Positions 41,432 to 52,127 of a stretch of 64,000 nt of DNA are shown here, one piece after another; within the stretch, counting starts at the first letter, position 1, and every line of letters starts with the position of its first letter. Location of the stretch: NCBI RefSeq assembly GCF_029193575.1, contig NZ_JARGCS010000009.1, positions 124,001 through 188,000 on the forward strand, read 5' to 3'. This stretch comes from Pseudomonas entomophila (lineage in GTDB: Bacteria; Pseudomonadota; Gammaproteobacteria; Pseudomonadales; Pseudomonadaceae). The position numbers and the translations under genes are program-made. The notes below the pieces were generated by a model, which was not told the DNA's origin, did not search any database, and saw nothing but the letters and a program-made list of their open reading frames with translations.

Positions 41432-42061
41432 GTGATTCGAGTGCTGGTGGCCGAAGACCACACCATCGTCCGTGAAGGCATCAAGCAACTGATCGGCCTG
41501 GCCAAGGACATGCAGGTGGCGGGCGAGGCCGGTAACGGCGAGCAGTTGCTGGAAACCCTGCGCCACACGCCCTGCGAGGTGGTGTTGCTGGATATCTCGA
41601 TGCCGGGGGTGAACGGCCTGGAGGCGATCCCGCGGATCCGCGCGCTGAGCAACCCGCCGGCGATCCTGGTGCTGTCGATGCACGACGAGGCGCAGATGGC
41701 CGCCCGCGCGCTGAAGGCCGGTGCCGCCGGCTACGCGACCAAGGACAGCGACCCGGCGCTGCTGCTGACCGCCATCCGCCGCGTCGCGGGGGGTGGGCGC
41801 TACATCGACCCGGCGCTGGCCGACCGCATGGTCTTCGAGGTCGGCCTGACCGAGACCCGGCCGCTGCACACGCTGCTGTCGGAACGCGAGTTCTCGGTGT
41901 TCGAACGCCTGGCCCAGGGGGCCAACGTCAACGACATCGCCCAGCAACTGGCGCTGTCGAGCAAGACCATCAGCACCCACAAGGCGCGGCTGATGCAGAA
42001 ACTCAAGGTCAACTCGCTGGCCGAGCTGGTGAAGTACGCCATGGAACACAAGCTGGTGTGA
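41432..42061 (+). CDS. NarL/FixJ-type response regulator
   Basis: 209 residues from a GTG preceded by AGGAGACCCACC. The receiver domain has EDHTIVREGIKQLIG, the phospho-acceptor aspartate in VVLLDISMPGVNG (~residue 54) and KAGAAGYATKDSD. The C-terminal LuxR-type helix-turn-helix is LSEREFSVFERLAQGANVNDIAQQLALSSKTISTHKARLMQKL (~145-187). It forms a pair with the upstream kinase. The 3' flank carries a palindrome (42205-42222) suited to such a dimer. Confidence 0.93.
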   Translation: MIRVLVAEDHTIVREGIKQLIGLAKDMQVAGEAGNGEQLLETLRHTPCEVVLLDISMPGVNGLEAIPRIRALSNPPAILVLSMHDEAQMAARALKAGAAGYATKDSDPALLLTAIRRVAGGGRYIDPALADRMVFEVGLTETRPLHTLLSEREFSVFERLAQGANVNDIAQQLALSSKTISTHKARLMQKLKVNSLAELVKYAMEHKLV

Positions 42062-42204
42062 CCATCCCAGCAACGACACATCCCTTGCAGGCGCGGGCGT
42101 GCCCCGCCATAGCGCCCGCCCAGCCAATGCAGCCGGCCCGCAGCACGCTATCGCCGGGCAAATCCGCGGGTGCAAGGGCACGACCTATCTGAATGCGTCG
42201 TTCT

Positions 42205-42222
42205 TGTAGGGCAATCCCTACA
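42205..42222. promoter_or_regulatory. perfect palindrome, candidate response-regulator site
   Basis: TGTAGGG, loop CAAT, CCCTACA. It is 18 bases long and lies about 112 bases upstream of the ABC importer start. The paired response regulator is the gene just before it. A role as its operator is inferred only from position and symmetry. Confidence 0.4.
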
Positions 42223-42333
42223 CGCAATCTTCCATCTGGATGATGGCATTCTCTCAGCACCCCCGATTTCCGGGCGCTCGCGGCTTCTCTAGTCTTTTGC
42301 CTACGCAGTCATTCCAACAAGAAGGTGCAGGGC

Positions 42334-43446
<1,113 letters not shown>

Positions 43447-43486
43447 TGGTTTGCTTCACCAACCCTGTACTGTGGAGAGAATAATA

Positions 43487-44521
43487 ATGCGCAAGCAGTT
43501 GAAACTGACCGCCCTGGCCCTGGGGCTGTTCGCCGCCGGCCAGGCCCTGGCTGCGGACCTCACGGTGGTGTCGTTCGGTGGCGCCAACAAGGCGGCCCAG
43601 GTCAAGGCGTTCTACGAGCCGTGGGAAAAGGCCGGCAAGGGCAAGATCGTCGCAGGCGAGTACAACGGCGAGATGGCCAAGGTGAAGGCCATGGTCGACA
43701 CCAACAGCGTGTCGTGGAACCTGGTGGAGGTGGAGTCGCCGGAGCTGGCGCGCGGCTGTGACGAAGGCATGTTCGAGGAACTCGACCCGGCGCTGTTCGG
43801 CAATGAGTCCGACTTCGTCAAGGGCGCCATCCAGCCGTGTGGCGTCGGTTTCTTCGTGTGGTCCACGGTGCTGGCCTACAACGCCGACAAGCTCAAGACC
43901 GCGCCCACCAGCTGGGCCGACTTCTGGGACACGCAGAAATTCCCGGGCAAGCGCGGCCTGCGCAAGGGCGCCAAGTACACCCTGGAGTTCGCCCTGATGG
44001 CCGATGGCGTGGCGCCGAAGGACGTGTACAGCGTGCTGGCCACCAAGGAAGGCGTGGACCGCGCCTTCAAGAAGCTCGACCAACTCAAGCCCAGCATCCA
44101 GTGGTGGGAAGCCGGCGCCCAGCCGCCGCAGTACCTGGCCTCGGGTGACGTGGTCATGAGCTCCGCGTACAACGGCCGCATCGCCGCGGTGCAGAAGGAG
44201 AGCAACCTCAAGGTGGTGTGGAACGGCGGCATCTACGACTTCGACGCCTGGGCCATCCCGAAGGGCGCCAAGGATGTGGAAGAGGCGAAGAAGTTCATCG
44301 CCTATAGTGTGCAGCCCGAGCAGCAGAAGACCTACTCCGAGAACATCGCCTATGGCCCGGCCAACACCAAGGCAGTCAGCCTGCTGTCGGATGCGGTGAA
44401 GAAGGACATGCCGACCACGCCTGAGAACATCGCCAACCAGGTGCAGATCGACGTGGCCTTCTGGGCCGACAACAGCGAGCAGCTGGAGCAACGCTTCAAC
44501 GCCTGGGCGGCGAAGAAGTAA
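43487..44521 (+). CDS. polyamine-type periplasmic solute-binding protein
   Basis: 344 residues from ATG 43487, after a TGGAGAGA ribosome binding site. Signal peptide MRKQLKLTALALGLFAAGQALAA, then ADLTVVSFGGANKAAQVKAFYEPWEKAGKGK and DTNSVSWNLVEVESPELARGC. It is the PotD/PotF-like extracellular-binding family and feeds the permeases at 44589 and 45849. A GC-rich hairpin directly after it probably lifts its mRNA level above that of the permeases. Confidence 0.92.
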   Translation: MRKQLKLTALALGLFAAGQALAADLTVVSFGGANKAAQVKAFYEPWEKAGKGKIVAGEYNGEMAKVKAMVDTNSVSWNLVEVESPELARGCDEGMFEELDPALFGNESDFVKGAIQPCGVGFFVWSTVLAYNADKLKTAPTSWADFWDTQKFPGKRGLRKGAKYTLEFALMADGVAPKDVYSVLATKEGVDRAFKKLDQLKPSIQWWEAGAQPPQYLASGDVVMSSAYNGRIAAVQKESNLKVVWNGGIYDFDAWAIPKGAKDVEEAKKFIAYSVQPEQQKTYSENIAYGPANTKAVSLLSDAVKKDMPTTPENIANQVQIDVAFWADNSEQLEQRFNAWAAKK

Positions 44522-44532
44522 CCCGCGTCGCC

Positions 44533-44560
44533 GGAGCGCCGCGCCCTGGGCCGGCGCTCC
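44533..44560 (+). terminator. intra-operon hairpin after the binding-protein gene
   Basis: GGAGCGCCG (44533-44541) and CGGCGCTCC (44552-44560) form a 9-bp GC stem, 12 bases after the stop, then TTGGTTTCCCTGTTTTT. It may give partial termination or shield the 3' end of the binding-protein mRNA. Confidence 0.5.
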
Positions 44561-44588
44561 TTGGTTTCCCTGTTTTTCGGAGTTCGCC

Positions 44589-45836
44589 ATGGCCATTGCA
44601 GTGCCCCTGAATGAAGGCGCCGGTCCAAGTCTGAAGCAGCGCCTCAAGCGTGCCGAGCGGGTCAACCGCTGGAAGGCCCAGGCGTTGATCGCGCCGCTGG
44701 CGCTGTTCCTGCTGCTGGTGTTCCTCGTGCCGATCGCTGCGCTGTTGTACAAAAGCGTCGGCAACCCCGAGGTGGTCGCCGGCCTGCCGCGCACCGTCGA
44801 GGCGGTGTCGCAGTGGGATGGCAAGAGCCTGCCCGGCGAGGCCGTTTACAAGGCCCTGAGCGAGGACCTGGCCGAGTCGCGCAAGAACCAGACCCTGGGC
44901 GACCTCTCCAAACGCCTGAACATGGAGCTGGCCGGCTACCGCAGCCTGTTGGCCAAGACCGCCCGCGCCCTGCCGTTCAAGGCCGAGCCGGCTTCCTATA
45001 AAGAAGCGCTGCAAACCCTCGACGAACGTTGGGGCGATCCCGCCTACTGGCAGGCGATCCGCCGCAACACCAGTTCGGTCACGTCGTTTTACCTGCTGGC
45101 CTCGCTGGACCACCGCATCGACGACCTCGGCGAGCTGGCCAAGGCCACCCCCGACCAGGCCATCTACCTGGACATTTTCGCCCGCACCCTGTGGATGGGT
45201 GTGGTGATCACCGTGATCTGCCTGTTGCTGGCCTACCCGTTGGCGTACCTGCTGGCCAACCTGCCGACCCGGCAGAGCAACCTGTTGATGATTCTGGTGC
45301 TGCTGCCGTTCTGGACCTCGATCCTGGTGCGGGTGGCCGCGTGGATCGTGCTATTGCAGTCCGGTGGCCTGATCAACGGTGCGCTGATGGCCATGGGCAT
45401 CATCGACGAGCCGCTGGAGCTGGTGTTCAACCGTACCGGCGTGTACATCTCGATGGTGCACATCCTGCTGCCGTTCATGATCCTGCCGCTGTACAGCGTG
45501 ATGAAGGGAATCTCGCCCAGCTACATGCGCGCGGCGATCTCACTGGGCTGCCACCCATTCGCCAGTTTCTGGCGGGTGTATTTCCCACAGACCTACGCCG
45601 GCGTCGGCGCGGGCTGCCTGCTGGTGTTCATTCTGGCCATCGGCTACTACATCACCCCGGCGCTGCTCGGCAGCCCGAACGACCAGATGGTCAGCTACTT
45701 CGTCGCCTTCTACACCAACACCAGCATCAACTGGGGCATGGCCACCGCGCTGGGTGGGCTGTTGCTGCTGGCGACCGTGCTGCTGTACCTGATCTATAGC
45801 TGGCTGGTCGGCGCCAGCCGCCTGCGCCTGAGCTGA
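44589..45836 (+). CDS. polyamine-type ABC transporter permease 1
   Basis: 415 residues, longer than the ~280 of PotB because a periplasmic insertion of about 150 residues (SVGNPEVVAGLPRTVEAVSQWD onward, ~residues 55-190) lies between helix 1 and the core. The core has helices at ~200-225 and beyond, and the EAA-type cytoplasmic loop ISPSYMRAAISLGCHPFASFWRVYFPQ. It forms the channel with the second permease. Insertions of this kind are common in pseudomonad members of this branch. Confidence 0.9.
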   Translation: MAIAVPLNEGAGPSLKQRLKRAERVNRWKAQALIAPLALFLLLVFLVPIAALLYKSVGNPEVVAGLPRTVEAVSQWDGKSLPGEAVYKALSEDLAESRKNQTLGDLSKRLNMELAGYRSLLAKTARALPFKAEPASYKEALQTLDERWGDPAYWQAIRRNTSSVTSFYLLASLDHRIDDLGELAKATPDQAIYLDIFARTLWMGVVITVICLLLAYPLAYLLANLPTRQSNLLMILVLLPFWTSILVRVAAWIVLLQSGGLINGALMAMGIIDEPLELVFNRTGVYISMVHILLPFMILPLYSVMKGISPSYMRAAISLGCHPFASFWRVYFPQTYAGVGAGCLLVFILAIGYYITPALLGSPNDQMVSYFVAFYTNTSINWGMATALGGLLLLATVLLYLIYSWLVGASRLRLS

Positions 45837-45848
45837 GGAGCATTTGTC

Positions 45849-46676
45849 ATGCTGAGCCCTTACATGTCGCCCGTGGAGCGGGTCTGGTTCTACAGCCTGC
45901 GCATTCTCTGCGGCCTGATCCTGCTGTTCCTGGTGCTGCCGGTGCTGGTGATCGTGCCGTTGTCGTTCAACAGCGGCAGCTTTCTGGTGTACCCGCTGCA
46001 GGGCTTCTCGCTGCATTGGTACCAGGACTTCTTCGGCTCGGCCGAATGGATGCGCGCCTTGAAGAACAGCATCATCGTCGCCCCGGCGGCCACCGTGCTG
46101 GCCATGGTCTTCGGCACCTTGGCGGCGATCGGCCTGACCCGTGGCGACTTCCCCGGCAAGTCGCTGGTGATGGCGCTGGTGATTTCGCCGATGGTGGTGC
46201 CGGTGGTGATCATCGGCGTGGCCAGCTACTTGTTCTTCGCCCCGCTGGGGTTGGGCAACAGCTTCATCTCGTTGATCCTGGTGCACGCGGTGCTGGGTGT
46301 GCCGTTCGTCATCATCACCGTGTCGGCGACCTTGCAGGGCTTCAACTACAACTTGGTGCGCGCAGCGGCCAGCCTCGGTGCCTCGCCGCTGCTGACCTTC
46401 CGTCGGGTGACCTTGCCGTTGATCGCGCCTGGGGTTATTTCCGGAGCGCTGTTCGCCTTCGCCACGTCGTTCGACGAAGTGGTGGTGACGCTGTTCCTCG
46501 CCGGCCCTGAGCAAGCGACCCTGCCGCGGCAGATGTTCAGCGGCATTCGCGAGAACCTGAGCCCGACCATCGCGGCGGCGGCGACCTTGCTGATCGCGTT
46601 TTCGGTGATCCTGCTGCTGACCCTGGAGTGGCTGCGCGGTCGTAGCGAGAAATTGCGTACCCAGCAGCCGGCCTGA
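45849..46676 (+). CDS. polyamine-type ABC transporter permease 2
   Basis: 275 residues, six helices, PotC-like. The EAA loop reads [29 protein letters not shown]. It starts 12 bases after permease 1, with GAGGAG upstream. The last third includes [27 protein letters not shown], typical of the subfamily. It completes the importer. Confidence 0.93.
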   Translation: MLSPYMSPVERVWFYSLRILCGLILLFLVLPVLVIVPLSFNSGSFLVYPLQGFSLHWYQDFFGSAEWMRALKNSIIVAPAATVLAMVFGTLAAIGLTRGDFPGKSLVMALVISPMVVPVVIIGVASYLFFAPLGLGNSFISLILVHAVLGVPFVIITVSATLQGFNYNLVRAAASLGASPLLTFRRVTLPLIAPGVISGALFAFATSFDEVVVTLFLAGPEQATLPRQMFSGIRENLSPTIAAAATLLIAFSVILLLTLEWLRGRSEKLRTQQPA

Positions 46677-46702
46677 TCCTGCGGTGGCTGTGCCGGCCTC
46701 AT

Positions 46703-46718
46703 CGCGGGCAAGCCCGCG
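46703..46718. repeat. REP core between importer and rpe
   Basis: CGCGGGC (46703-46709), AA, GCCCGCG (46712-46718), flanked by GCCGGCCTCAT and CCTACACG. Same family as 21332 and 56862. Confidence 0.65.
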
Positions 46719-46840
46719 CCTACACGTGCAACGCCGCTCTCGTGAACGGCGGGGCACCTGTGGGAGCGGGCACCATTCGACACCCCTTGATACCAATCAG
46801 CTACAATGCGCGCCACCGTGATTCCGCCAACAGGTGCGCC

Positions 46841-47515
46841 ATGCAGCCCTACGCTATTGCCCCCTCGATCCTTTCCGCCGATTTCGCCCGCTTGGGCGAG
46901 GACGTCGACAAAGTGCTCGCCGCCGGGGCCGACATCGTCCACTTCGACGTGATGGACAACCACTACGTGCCCAACCTGACCATCGGCCCGATGGTCTGCA
47001 CGGCCCTGCGCAAGTACGGCGTGACCGCGCCGATCGACGTGCACCTGATGGTCAGCCCGGTCGACCGCATCATCGGCGACTTCATCGAGGCTGGCGCCAC
47101 CTACATCACCTTCCACCCGGAAGCGTCCCAGCACATCGACCGCTCGCTGCAACTGATCCGCGACGGCGGCTGCAAGGCCGGCCTGGTGTTCAACCCGGCG
47201 ACCAGCCTGGATGCGCTGAAGTATGTGATGGACAAGGTCGACATGGTCCTGCTGATGAGCGTCAACCCCGGTTTTGGCGGGCAGAAGTTCATCCCCGGCA
47301 CCCTCGACAAGCTGCGCGAAGCCCGTGCGTTGATCGACGCCAGTGGCCGTGACATCCGCCTGGAGATCGATGGCGGCGTCAACGTCAACAACATCCGTGA
47401 GATCGCCGCCGCCGGCGCCGACACCTTCGTGGCCGGCTCGGCGATCTTCAACGCCCCCGACTACCAGGAAGTCATCGCCAAGATGCGCGCCGAACTGGCC
47501 CAGGCGCGCCCATGA
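46841..47515 (+). CDS. rpe: ribulose-phosphate 3-epimerase
   Basis: 224 residues from ATG 46841 ([25 protein letters not shown]), the standard N-terminus. Metal and catalytic residues are in [28 protein letters not shown] and the C-terminal [27 protein letters not shown]. It interconverts ribulose-5-P and xylulose-5-P. Its stop overlaps the gph start by four bases (ATGA), so the two are coupled. Confidence 0.97.
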   Translation: MQPYAIAPSILSADFARLGEDVDKVLAAGADIVHFDVMDNHYVPNLTIGPMVCTALRKYGVTAPIDVHLMVSPVDRIIGDFIEAGATYITFHPEASQHIDRSLQLIRDGGCKAGLVFNPATSLDALKYVMDKVDMVLLMSVNPGFGGQKFIPGTLDKLREARALIDASGRDIRLEIDGGVNVNNIREIAAAGADTFVAGSAIFNAPDYQEVIAKMRAELAQARP

Positions 47516-48330
47516 GCGGCTTCGAGCAGCTGTTCCCGGGGGCGCTGCCCAGGCTGGTGATGTTCGATCTGGACGGTACCCTGATCGATTCGGTCCCCGA
47601 CCTGGCTGCCGCCGTCGACCGCATGCTGCTCGAACTCGGACGCCCGCCTGCGGGCCTGGAGGCCGTGCGCCACTGGGTCGGCAACGGCGCCCAGGTCCTG
47701 GTGCGCCGGGCCCTGGCCGGTGGCATCGAGCACGACGAGGTGGACGACGAACTGGCCGAGCGCGCGCTGGCGCTGTTCATGGAGGCCTACGCCGAAAGCC
47801 ACGACCTCACCGTCGTCTACCCCGGCGTGCGCGACACCCTGCGCTGGCTGCGCAAGCAGGGCGTGGAGATGGCGCTGATCACCAACAAGCCCGAGCGCTT
47901 CGTCGGCCCACTGCTGGACCAGATGAAGATCGGCCGCTACTTCCGCTGGATCATTGGCGGCGACACCCTGCCACAGAAAAAGCCTGACCCGGCGGCGTTG
48001 CTGTTCGTGATGAAGATGGCCGGCGTCGCGCCCGAGCAGGCGCTGTTCGTCGGCGACTCGCGCAGCGACGTGCTGGCCGCGCGGGCGGCGGGGGTGAAAT
48101 GCGTGGGCCTGAGCTATGGCTACAACCATGGCCGGCCGATCCACGAGGAATCGCCCAGCCTGGTGCTCGATGATTTGCGCCTGCTGCTGCCCGGTTGCGT
48201 CGTCACCGGCACTGGGATAACGTTGGCGGACCTTCAAGCCTCACGAAGCAGAGAGCCCGCTGTGGTGGTTACCGGCAAATTCTGGATGAAAGTCATCAAG
48301 GCCCTGGCCCGCTGGCGCTGGCGCGCCTGA
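47512..48330 (+). CDS. gph: phosphoglycolate phosphatase, C-terminus overlapping the trp leader peptide
   Basis: 272 residues, HAD superfamily. The nucleophile motif is [25 protein letters not shown] (~16-40), with [11 protein letters not shown] and [16 protein letters not shown] as motifs II and IV. It removes phosphate from 2-phosphoglycolate produced in DNA repair. The usual length is about 250; here the last ~22 codons are an extension whose sequence is the trpE leader peptide read in the same frame ([10 protein letters not shown] at the end). The C-terminal tail therefore has a second job as a leader ORF. Confidence 0.95.
   Translation: MSGFEQLFPGALPRLVMFDLDGTLIDSVPDLAAAVDRMLLELGRPPAGLEAVRHWVGNGAQVLVRRALAGGIEHDEVDDELAERALALFMEAYAESHDLTVVYPGVRDTLRWLRKQGVEMALITNKPERFVGPLLDQMKIGRYFRWIIGGDTLPQKKPDPAALLFVMKMAGVAPEQALFVGDSRSDVLAARAAGVKCVGLSYGYNHGRPIHEESPSLVLDDLRLLLPGCVVTGTGITLADLQASRSREPAVVVTGKFWMKVIKALARWRWRA
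48195..48223 (+). promoter_or_regulatory. candidate trpE promoter inside gph
   Basis: TTGCGT (48195-48200), 17 bases, TAACGT (48218-48223). It lies 39 bases ahead of the leader ORF start. The trpG region has the same arrangement (TTGCGC, 17, TACTGT at 51991-52019), which supports it, but both are weak matches to consensus. Confidence 0.4.
48262..48330 (+). CDS. trpE leader peptide, nested in frame in the 3' end of gph
   Basis: A 22-codon ORF from GTG 48262 (an internal ATG at 48286 gives 14 codons). It contains three Trp codons, one at codon 8 and two at codons 18 and 20 in ARWRWRA. It shares exact length and much sequence (KxxM[KR]VIKAxARWRWRA) with the trpG leader at 52048. Trp codons close to a stop, 68 bases ahead of trpE, fit ribosome-mediated attenuation, which published work on P. 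putida reports for trpE and trpGDC. Whether it is translated independently of gph is untested here. Confidence 0.75.
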   Translation: MVVTGKFWMKVIKALARWRWRA

Positions 48331-48339
48331 CTCCTGCCC

Positions 48340-48355
48340 GCCGGCGCCTGCCGGC
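48340..48355 (+). promoter_or_regulatory. hairpin in the trpE leader
   Basis: GCCGGC (48340-48345), loop GCCT, GCCGGC (48350-48355), nine bases after the leader stop. It could be part of the attenuation structure. No canonical U-tract follows, so I cannot identify the terminator stem with certainty. Confidence 0.45.
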
Positions 48356-48398
48356 CCGTCCGCTTGCCCCCCATTGCTGCTTGCCACGAGGCTACCCC

Positions 48399-49880
48399 AT
48401 GACCCGCGACGAATTCCTGCGCCTGGCCGCTGCCGGCTACAACCGCATTCCCCTGGCCTGTGAAACCCTGGCCGACTTCGACACGCCGCTGTCGATCTAC
48501 CTGAAGCTCGCCGACCAACCCAACTCGTACCTGCTCGAGTCCGTGCAGGGCGGCGAGAAGTGGGGGCGTTACTCGATGATCGGCCTGCCGTCGCGCACCG
48601 TGCTGCGGGTGCATGGCTACCACGTGAGCATCCTGCAGGACGGCGTCGAGGTGGAAAGCCATGACGTCGAAGACCCACTGGCCTTCGTCGAGGCCTTCAA
48701 GGAGCGCTACAAGGTCGCCGACATTCCTGGCCTGCCACGTTTCAATGGCGGCCTGGTCGGCTATTTCGGCTACGACTGCGTGCGCTACGTGGAAAAACGC
48801 CTGGGCGCCAGCCCCAACCCGGACCCGCTCGGCGTGCCGGACATCCTGCTGATGGTCTCCGATGCCGTGGTGGTGTTCGACAACCTGGCGGGCAAGATGC
48901 ACGCGATCGTGCTGGTCGACCCGACCGATGCGCAGGCCTATGAACAAGGCCAGGCGCAGTTGGAAGGCCTGCTGGACAAGTTGCGCCAGCCGATCACCCC
49001 GCGCCGTGGCTTGGACCTCAGCGGCCCACAGGCTGCCGAGCCGGCGTTCCGCTCCAGCTACACCCGTGACGACTACGAGAACGCCGTGGGCCGCATCAAG
49101 GAGTACATCCTGGCCGGCGACTGCATGCAGGTGGTGCCGTCGCAGCGCATGTCCATCGACTTCAAGGCCGCGCCCATCGACCTGTACCGCGCGCTGCGCT
49201 GCTTCAACCCGACGCCGTACATGTACTTCTTCAACTTCGGCGACTTCCACGTGGTCGGCAGCTCGCCCGAGGTGCTGGTGCGCGTCGAGGACAACCTGGT
49301 GACCGTGCGCCCGATCGCCGGTACCCGCCCGCGCGGCGCCACCGAGGAGGCCGATCGCGCGTTGGAGGACGACCTGCTGTCGGACGACAAGGAAATCGCC
49401 GAGCACCTGATGCTGATCGACCTGGGCCGCAACGACGTGGGCCGGGTGTCGTCCACCGGCAGTGTGCGCCTGACCGAGAAGATGGTGATCGAGCGCTACT
49501 CCAACGTCATGCACATCGTCTCCAACGTCACTGGTCAACTGCGCGAGGGCCTGACCGCGATGGACGCGCTGCGGGCGATCCTGCCGGCGGGCACCTTGTC
49601 GGGGGCGCCGAAGATCCGTGCGATGGAGATCATCGACGAGTTGGAGCCGGTCAAGCGTGGCGTGTACGGTGGCGCGGTGGGTTACCTGGCGTGGAACGGC
49701 AACATGGACACCGCCATTGCCATTCGCACTGCGGTGATCAAGGACGGCGAGCTGCACGTGCAGGCCGGTGGCGGCATCGTCGCCGACTCGGTGCCCGCGC
49801 TGGAGTGGGAAGAGACCATCAACAAGCGTCGCGCGATGTTCCGCGCGGTGGCGCTGGCGGAGCAGACGCCGCGCGGGTGA
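48399..49880 (+). CDS. trpE: anthranilate synthase component I
   Basis: 493 residues from ATG 48399 ([19 protein letters not shown]), with GAGG eight bases upstream. The chorismate-binding core has [24 protein letters not shown] sequence ([20 protein letters not shown]), [22 protein letters not shown], the [24 protein letters not shown] signature, and [22 protein letters not shown]. It makes anthranilate from chorismate with the TrpG amidotransferase. It is separated from trpGDC by estA; a strong terminator closes it. Confidence 0.97.
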   Translation: MTRDEFLRLAAAGYNRIPLACETLADFDTPLSIYLKLADQPNSYLLESVQGGEKWGRYSMIGLPSRTVLRVHGYHVSILQDGVEVESHDVEDPLAFVEAFKERYKVADIPGLPRFNGGLVGYFGYDCVRYVEKRLGASPNPDPLGVPDILLMVSDAVVVFDNLAGKMHAIVLVDPTDAQAYEQGQAQLEGLLDKLRQPITPRRGLDLSGPQAAEPAFRSSYTRDDYENAVGRIKEYILAGDCMQVVPSQRMSIDFKAAPIDLYRALRCFNPTPYMYFFNFGDFHVVGSSPEVLVRVEDNLVTVRPIAGTRPRGATEEADRALEDDLLSDDKEIAEHLMLIDLGRNDVGRVSSTGSVRLTEKMVIERYSNVMHIVSNVTGQLREGLTAMDALRAILPAGTLSGAPKIRAMEIIDELEPVKRGVYGGAVGYLAWNGNMDTAIAIRTAVIKDGELHVQAGGGIVADSVPALEWEETINKRRAMFRAVALAEQTPRG

Positions 49881-49890
49881 TGGATGAAGA

Positions 49891-49919
49891 AACGGCGCTC
49901 CGATGAGCGCCGTTCTTTT
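49891..49919 (+). terminator. trpE terminator
   Basis: AACGGCGCTC (49891-49900), loop CGAT, GAGCGCCGTT (49905-49914), then CTTTTG. It is a perfect 10-bp rho-independent terminator ten bases after the trpE stop, and would also act on the estA strand. Confidence 0.9.
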
Positions 49920-49992
49920 GTGCGGTTCTGTGGTCGGGGCTGCTACGCCGCCCATCGTGGGGCAAGCCCGCTCAGGCGTTTCGGGTTGCCCC

Positions 49993-51882
49993 TCAGAAGT
50001 CCAGGCTCACCGCCACGCTGACCCCCTGCTGGCGCAACTCATCACTCTTGCGCCAGTTGTAGTTGCCCCGCAAGTTCACCCCTGGCAACAGCTCATGGCT
50101 CACCCCCAGGCTGGCGCGGGTCAGGTTGCTGTGCGGCGTGTACCCGGTCAGGGTGAAGTCGTTGGCCGGCAGGCTGGTCAGGTGCAGGGTCAGGTCTTGG
50201 CGGTCGTCCTCGAACTCATGCTCGCGCGCCACCTCGGCGAACAGCTGGGTGCTTGGCAGCACCTGCACGCTACCCAGCAGCCCTGCCCCCAGCCGACGCG
50301 ACGTGCGCTCCTGGTCGTCGAAACCCAGCGCCGTCGAGCGGCCACTCTTCTCGTCGTAGCCATCCACTTTCACCCGCGCATAGTCGGCACTGATGAAGGG
50401 GGCCAACTGCCAGGTGCCGCCTTCGGTTGCAAGGTTGTAGCCCAGCCGACCGCTCAGGGCCCAGGCCTCGCCATCGGTGTCGCCCTTCTCGCTACGGTCG
50501 TTCACGCCCAAGGCAAAGGTGCGCTTGAGGTCGCGGTAATCCAGGTGCCCGGCAGTCAAGGCGGCATCGGCCCACCAGCGATCCTGGCGGAACTGGGCGA
50601 AGGCGCTGGCCAGGTAGCTGTCGAGCTTGTAGTCCGAGTCCTGCTGGCCGGCTTCGAGCTTCTGCCGGTATACCCCGCCCGCCAGGCCCACGCGCCAGGC
50701 ATCGTCGAGGCGATAGCTGCCACCCAGCGTCAAGTTGTAGCCTCGGCCATCGCCGCTGGCGGCGCTGCGCTGGCTGTCGAAGTCCAGGTCCTGCGCGCCG
50801 GTGGTGACGAATGCTTGCCATTGGCCGACCGCCTGCCAGGGCGTTTGCCATTGGTTGCGCAGTTCGTCCTGGTGGGCACGCAGGCTGGCGTGGGCGATTT
50901 CTGGCAGCAGCGTCAGCTCCCAGGGGGCGGCGAGGATCGAGTAGGCGTAGTCGGCGATCAATTGCTGGCCGGCGATGGTCGGGTGCACCGCGTCGTTGAA
51001 CAGCAGCTTGGTCGGGTCTGGCGTGGTGCCGTTGGCGCCATACACCGGGTTCTGCACGCAGCCGTCGCCGCTGTAGCAGGTGCCAACCAGGTTCTGCCCG
51101 GTGGCCAGGCCGTACTGTGCCGGGTCGCTCAGCGCCTCGCGCAGCAGTACGGGAATGTTCAGCGGGATGATCTCGGCGTCGATCTGCCCAAGGCTGTTCA
51201 CCAGCGACTGGTTGAACACGCTGGACAGCTGCGACAGCGGCCCTTGCTGCGGGGTGCCGCTGAAGTTCGGTGTTTGCCCGAGGTCCGGCAGCAGCCAGAC
51301 CATGATGTAGCGCGCGCCGCCCTGCTGCAGGGCCTGGACGCTGGCGGCCAGGCGCGCACCTGCCGTCGCCGCGTCGGCGGCACTGTTGACCCGCCCCTGG
51401 AGGAAGTCGTTGCCGCCACCGGTGATGTAGTACAGGGCATTGGGGTCGGCACGCAGGCCGTTGGCCAGGTAGCCGGGGCGCTGGCGCAGTACCGCGCCGG
51501 CGCCCGGGTTGCCCGGTGGCACGACCAGCTGCGAGGTGTCGGTGATCGAGTCGAGGATCTGGTCGGTGCGATAACCGCCGACCGCCCAGTTGTTACCGTC
51601 CGGGCGGATCCCCAAGGACGTGGAGGGGTTGAGTTCATCCGGCGCGACACCCAGCCGGCCACCGAGGATCATCGGTGCGACCGGGGCGAAGTTGCCGGCG
51701 GCGTCGCGGTTGGTGAAGCGCCTGCCGTCGGTGCCGCCGGTCAGGTCGGGGAACTGCCCGGCGTCGCTCAGGCTGTCGCCGAAGACGATCAGGGTGGAGT
51801 AGGGGTTCGGCGCCGCGATGGCTTGGCCGCAGGCCAGGGTGAGGATGCACAGGGTAGAGCGCAGGAAAGGGGGGCGTCGCAT
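49993..51882 (-). CDS. estA: GDSL esterase autotransporter, EstA type
   Basis: 629 residues from ATG 51882 ([25 protein letters not shown]), a signal peptide; the upstream open frame is discarded. The GDSL catalytic block is [19 protein letters not shown] (~residue 28), with [11 protein letters not shown] and the later [19 protein letters not shown] holding the expected Asp/His. The last ~270 residues form an autotransporter beta-barrel that ends in phenylalanine (VSVAVSLDF). It is an outer-membrane anchored esterase facing the medium; in P. aeruginosa such EstA affects rhamnolipid and motility. It converges on trpE. Confidence 0.92.
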   Translation of the reverse strand: MRRPPFLRSTLCILTLACGQAIAAPNPYSTLIVFGDSLSDAGQFPDLTGGTDGRRFTNRDAAGNFAPVAPMILGGRLGVAPDELNPSTSLGIRPDGNNWAVGGYRTDQILDSITDTSQLVVPPGNPGAGAVLRQRPGYLANGLRADPNALYYITGGGNDFLQGRVNSAADAATAGARLAASVQALQQGGARYIMVWLLPDLGQTPNFSGTPQQGPLSQLSSVFNQSLVNSLGQIDAEIIPLNIPVLLREALSDPAQYGLATGQNLVGTCYSGDGCVQNPVYGANGTTPDPTKLLFNDAVHPTIAGQQLIADYAYSILAAPWELTLLPEIAHASLRAHQDELRNQWQTPWQAVGQWQAFVTTGAQDLDFDSQRSAASGDGRGYNLTLGGSYRLDDAWRVGLAGGVYRQKLEAGQQDSDYKLDSYLASAFAQFRQDRWWADAALTAGHLDYRDLKRTFALGVNDRSEKGDTDGEAWALSGRLGYNLATEGGTWQLAPFISADYARVKVDGYDEKSGRSTALGFDDQERTSRRLGAGLLGSVQVLPSTQLFAEVAREHEFEDDRQDLTLHLTSLPANDFTLTGYTPHSNLTRASLGVSHELLPGVNLRGNYNWRKSDELRQQGVSVAVSLDF

Positions 51883-51990
51883 ACGATTGAAGTTCCTTTT
51901 CGTTGTTTTTATCGGGACCAGCCGATTGACCTTAGCAAAGTTGGGGGGATGGATTCCAAGTCCGTTCGTTTCCCCGTATTTACGGCCATG

Positions 51991-52019
51991 TTGCGCCTGC
52001 CGTCGCGGTAGGCTACTGT
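51991..52019 (+). promoter_or_regulatory. candidate trpG promoter
   Basis: TTGCGC (51991-51996), 17 bases, TACTGT (52014-52019), 28 bases before the leader ORF. It parallels the candidate at 48195 in spacing and hexamers. Confidence 0.4.
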
Positions 52020-52047
52020 GCCCAGACGTACAAGCGAGAACTTCCCC

Positions 52048-52116
52048 GTGTTGATCGTCAGCAAACTCTTGATGCGCGTTATCAAGGCCCACGCCCGTTG
52101 GCGTTGGCGCGCCTGA
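52048..52116 (+). CDS. trpG leader peptide
   Basis: A 22-codon ORF from GTG 52048, or 14 codons from ATG 52072. It ends [12 protein letters not shown] with adjacent Trp codons (TGG CGT TGG). It aligns without gaps to the leader nested in gph, so the two leaders are paralogous. It lies in the 375-base gap between estA and trpG and is followed by a short hairpin. Attenuation of the trpGDC operon by tryptophan-tRNA availability is the expected role. Confidence 0.75.
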   Translation: MLIVSKLLMRVIKAHARWRWRA

Positions 52117-52127
52117 CTTTATCCCTC

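Noticed and set aside
47512..48330. gph as the MurNAc-6-phosphate phosphatase MupP
   Set aside because: It lies between rpe and trpE, the conserved place for phosphoglycolate phosphatase; MupP is normally found elsewhere, and the two cannot be told apart by motifs alone.
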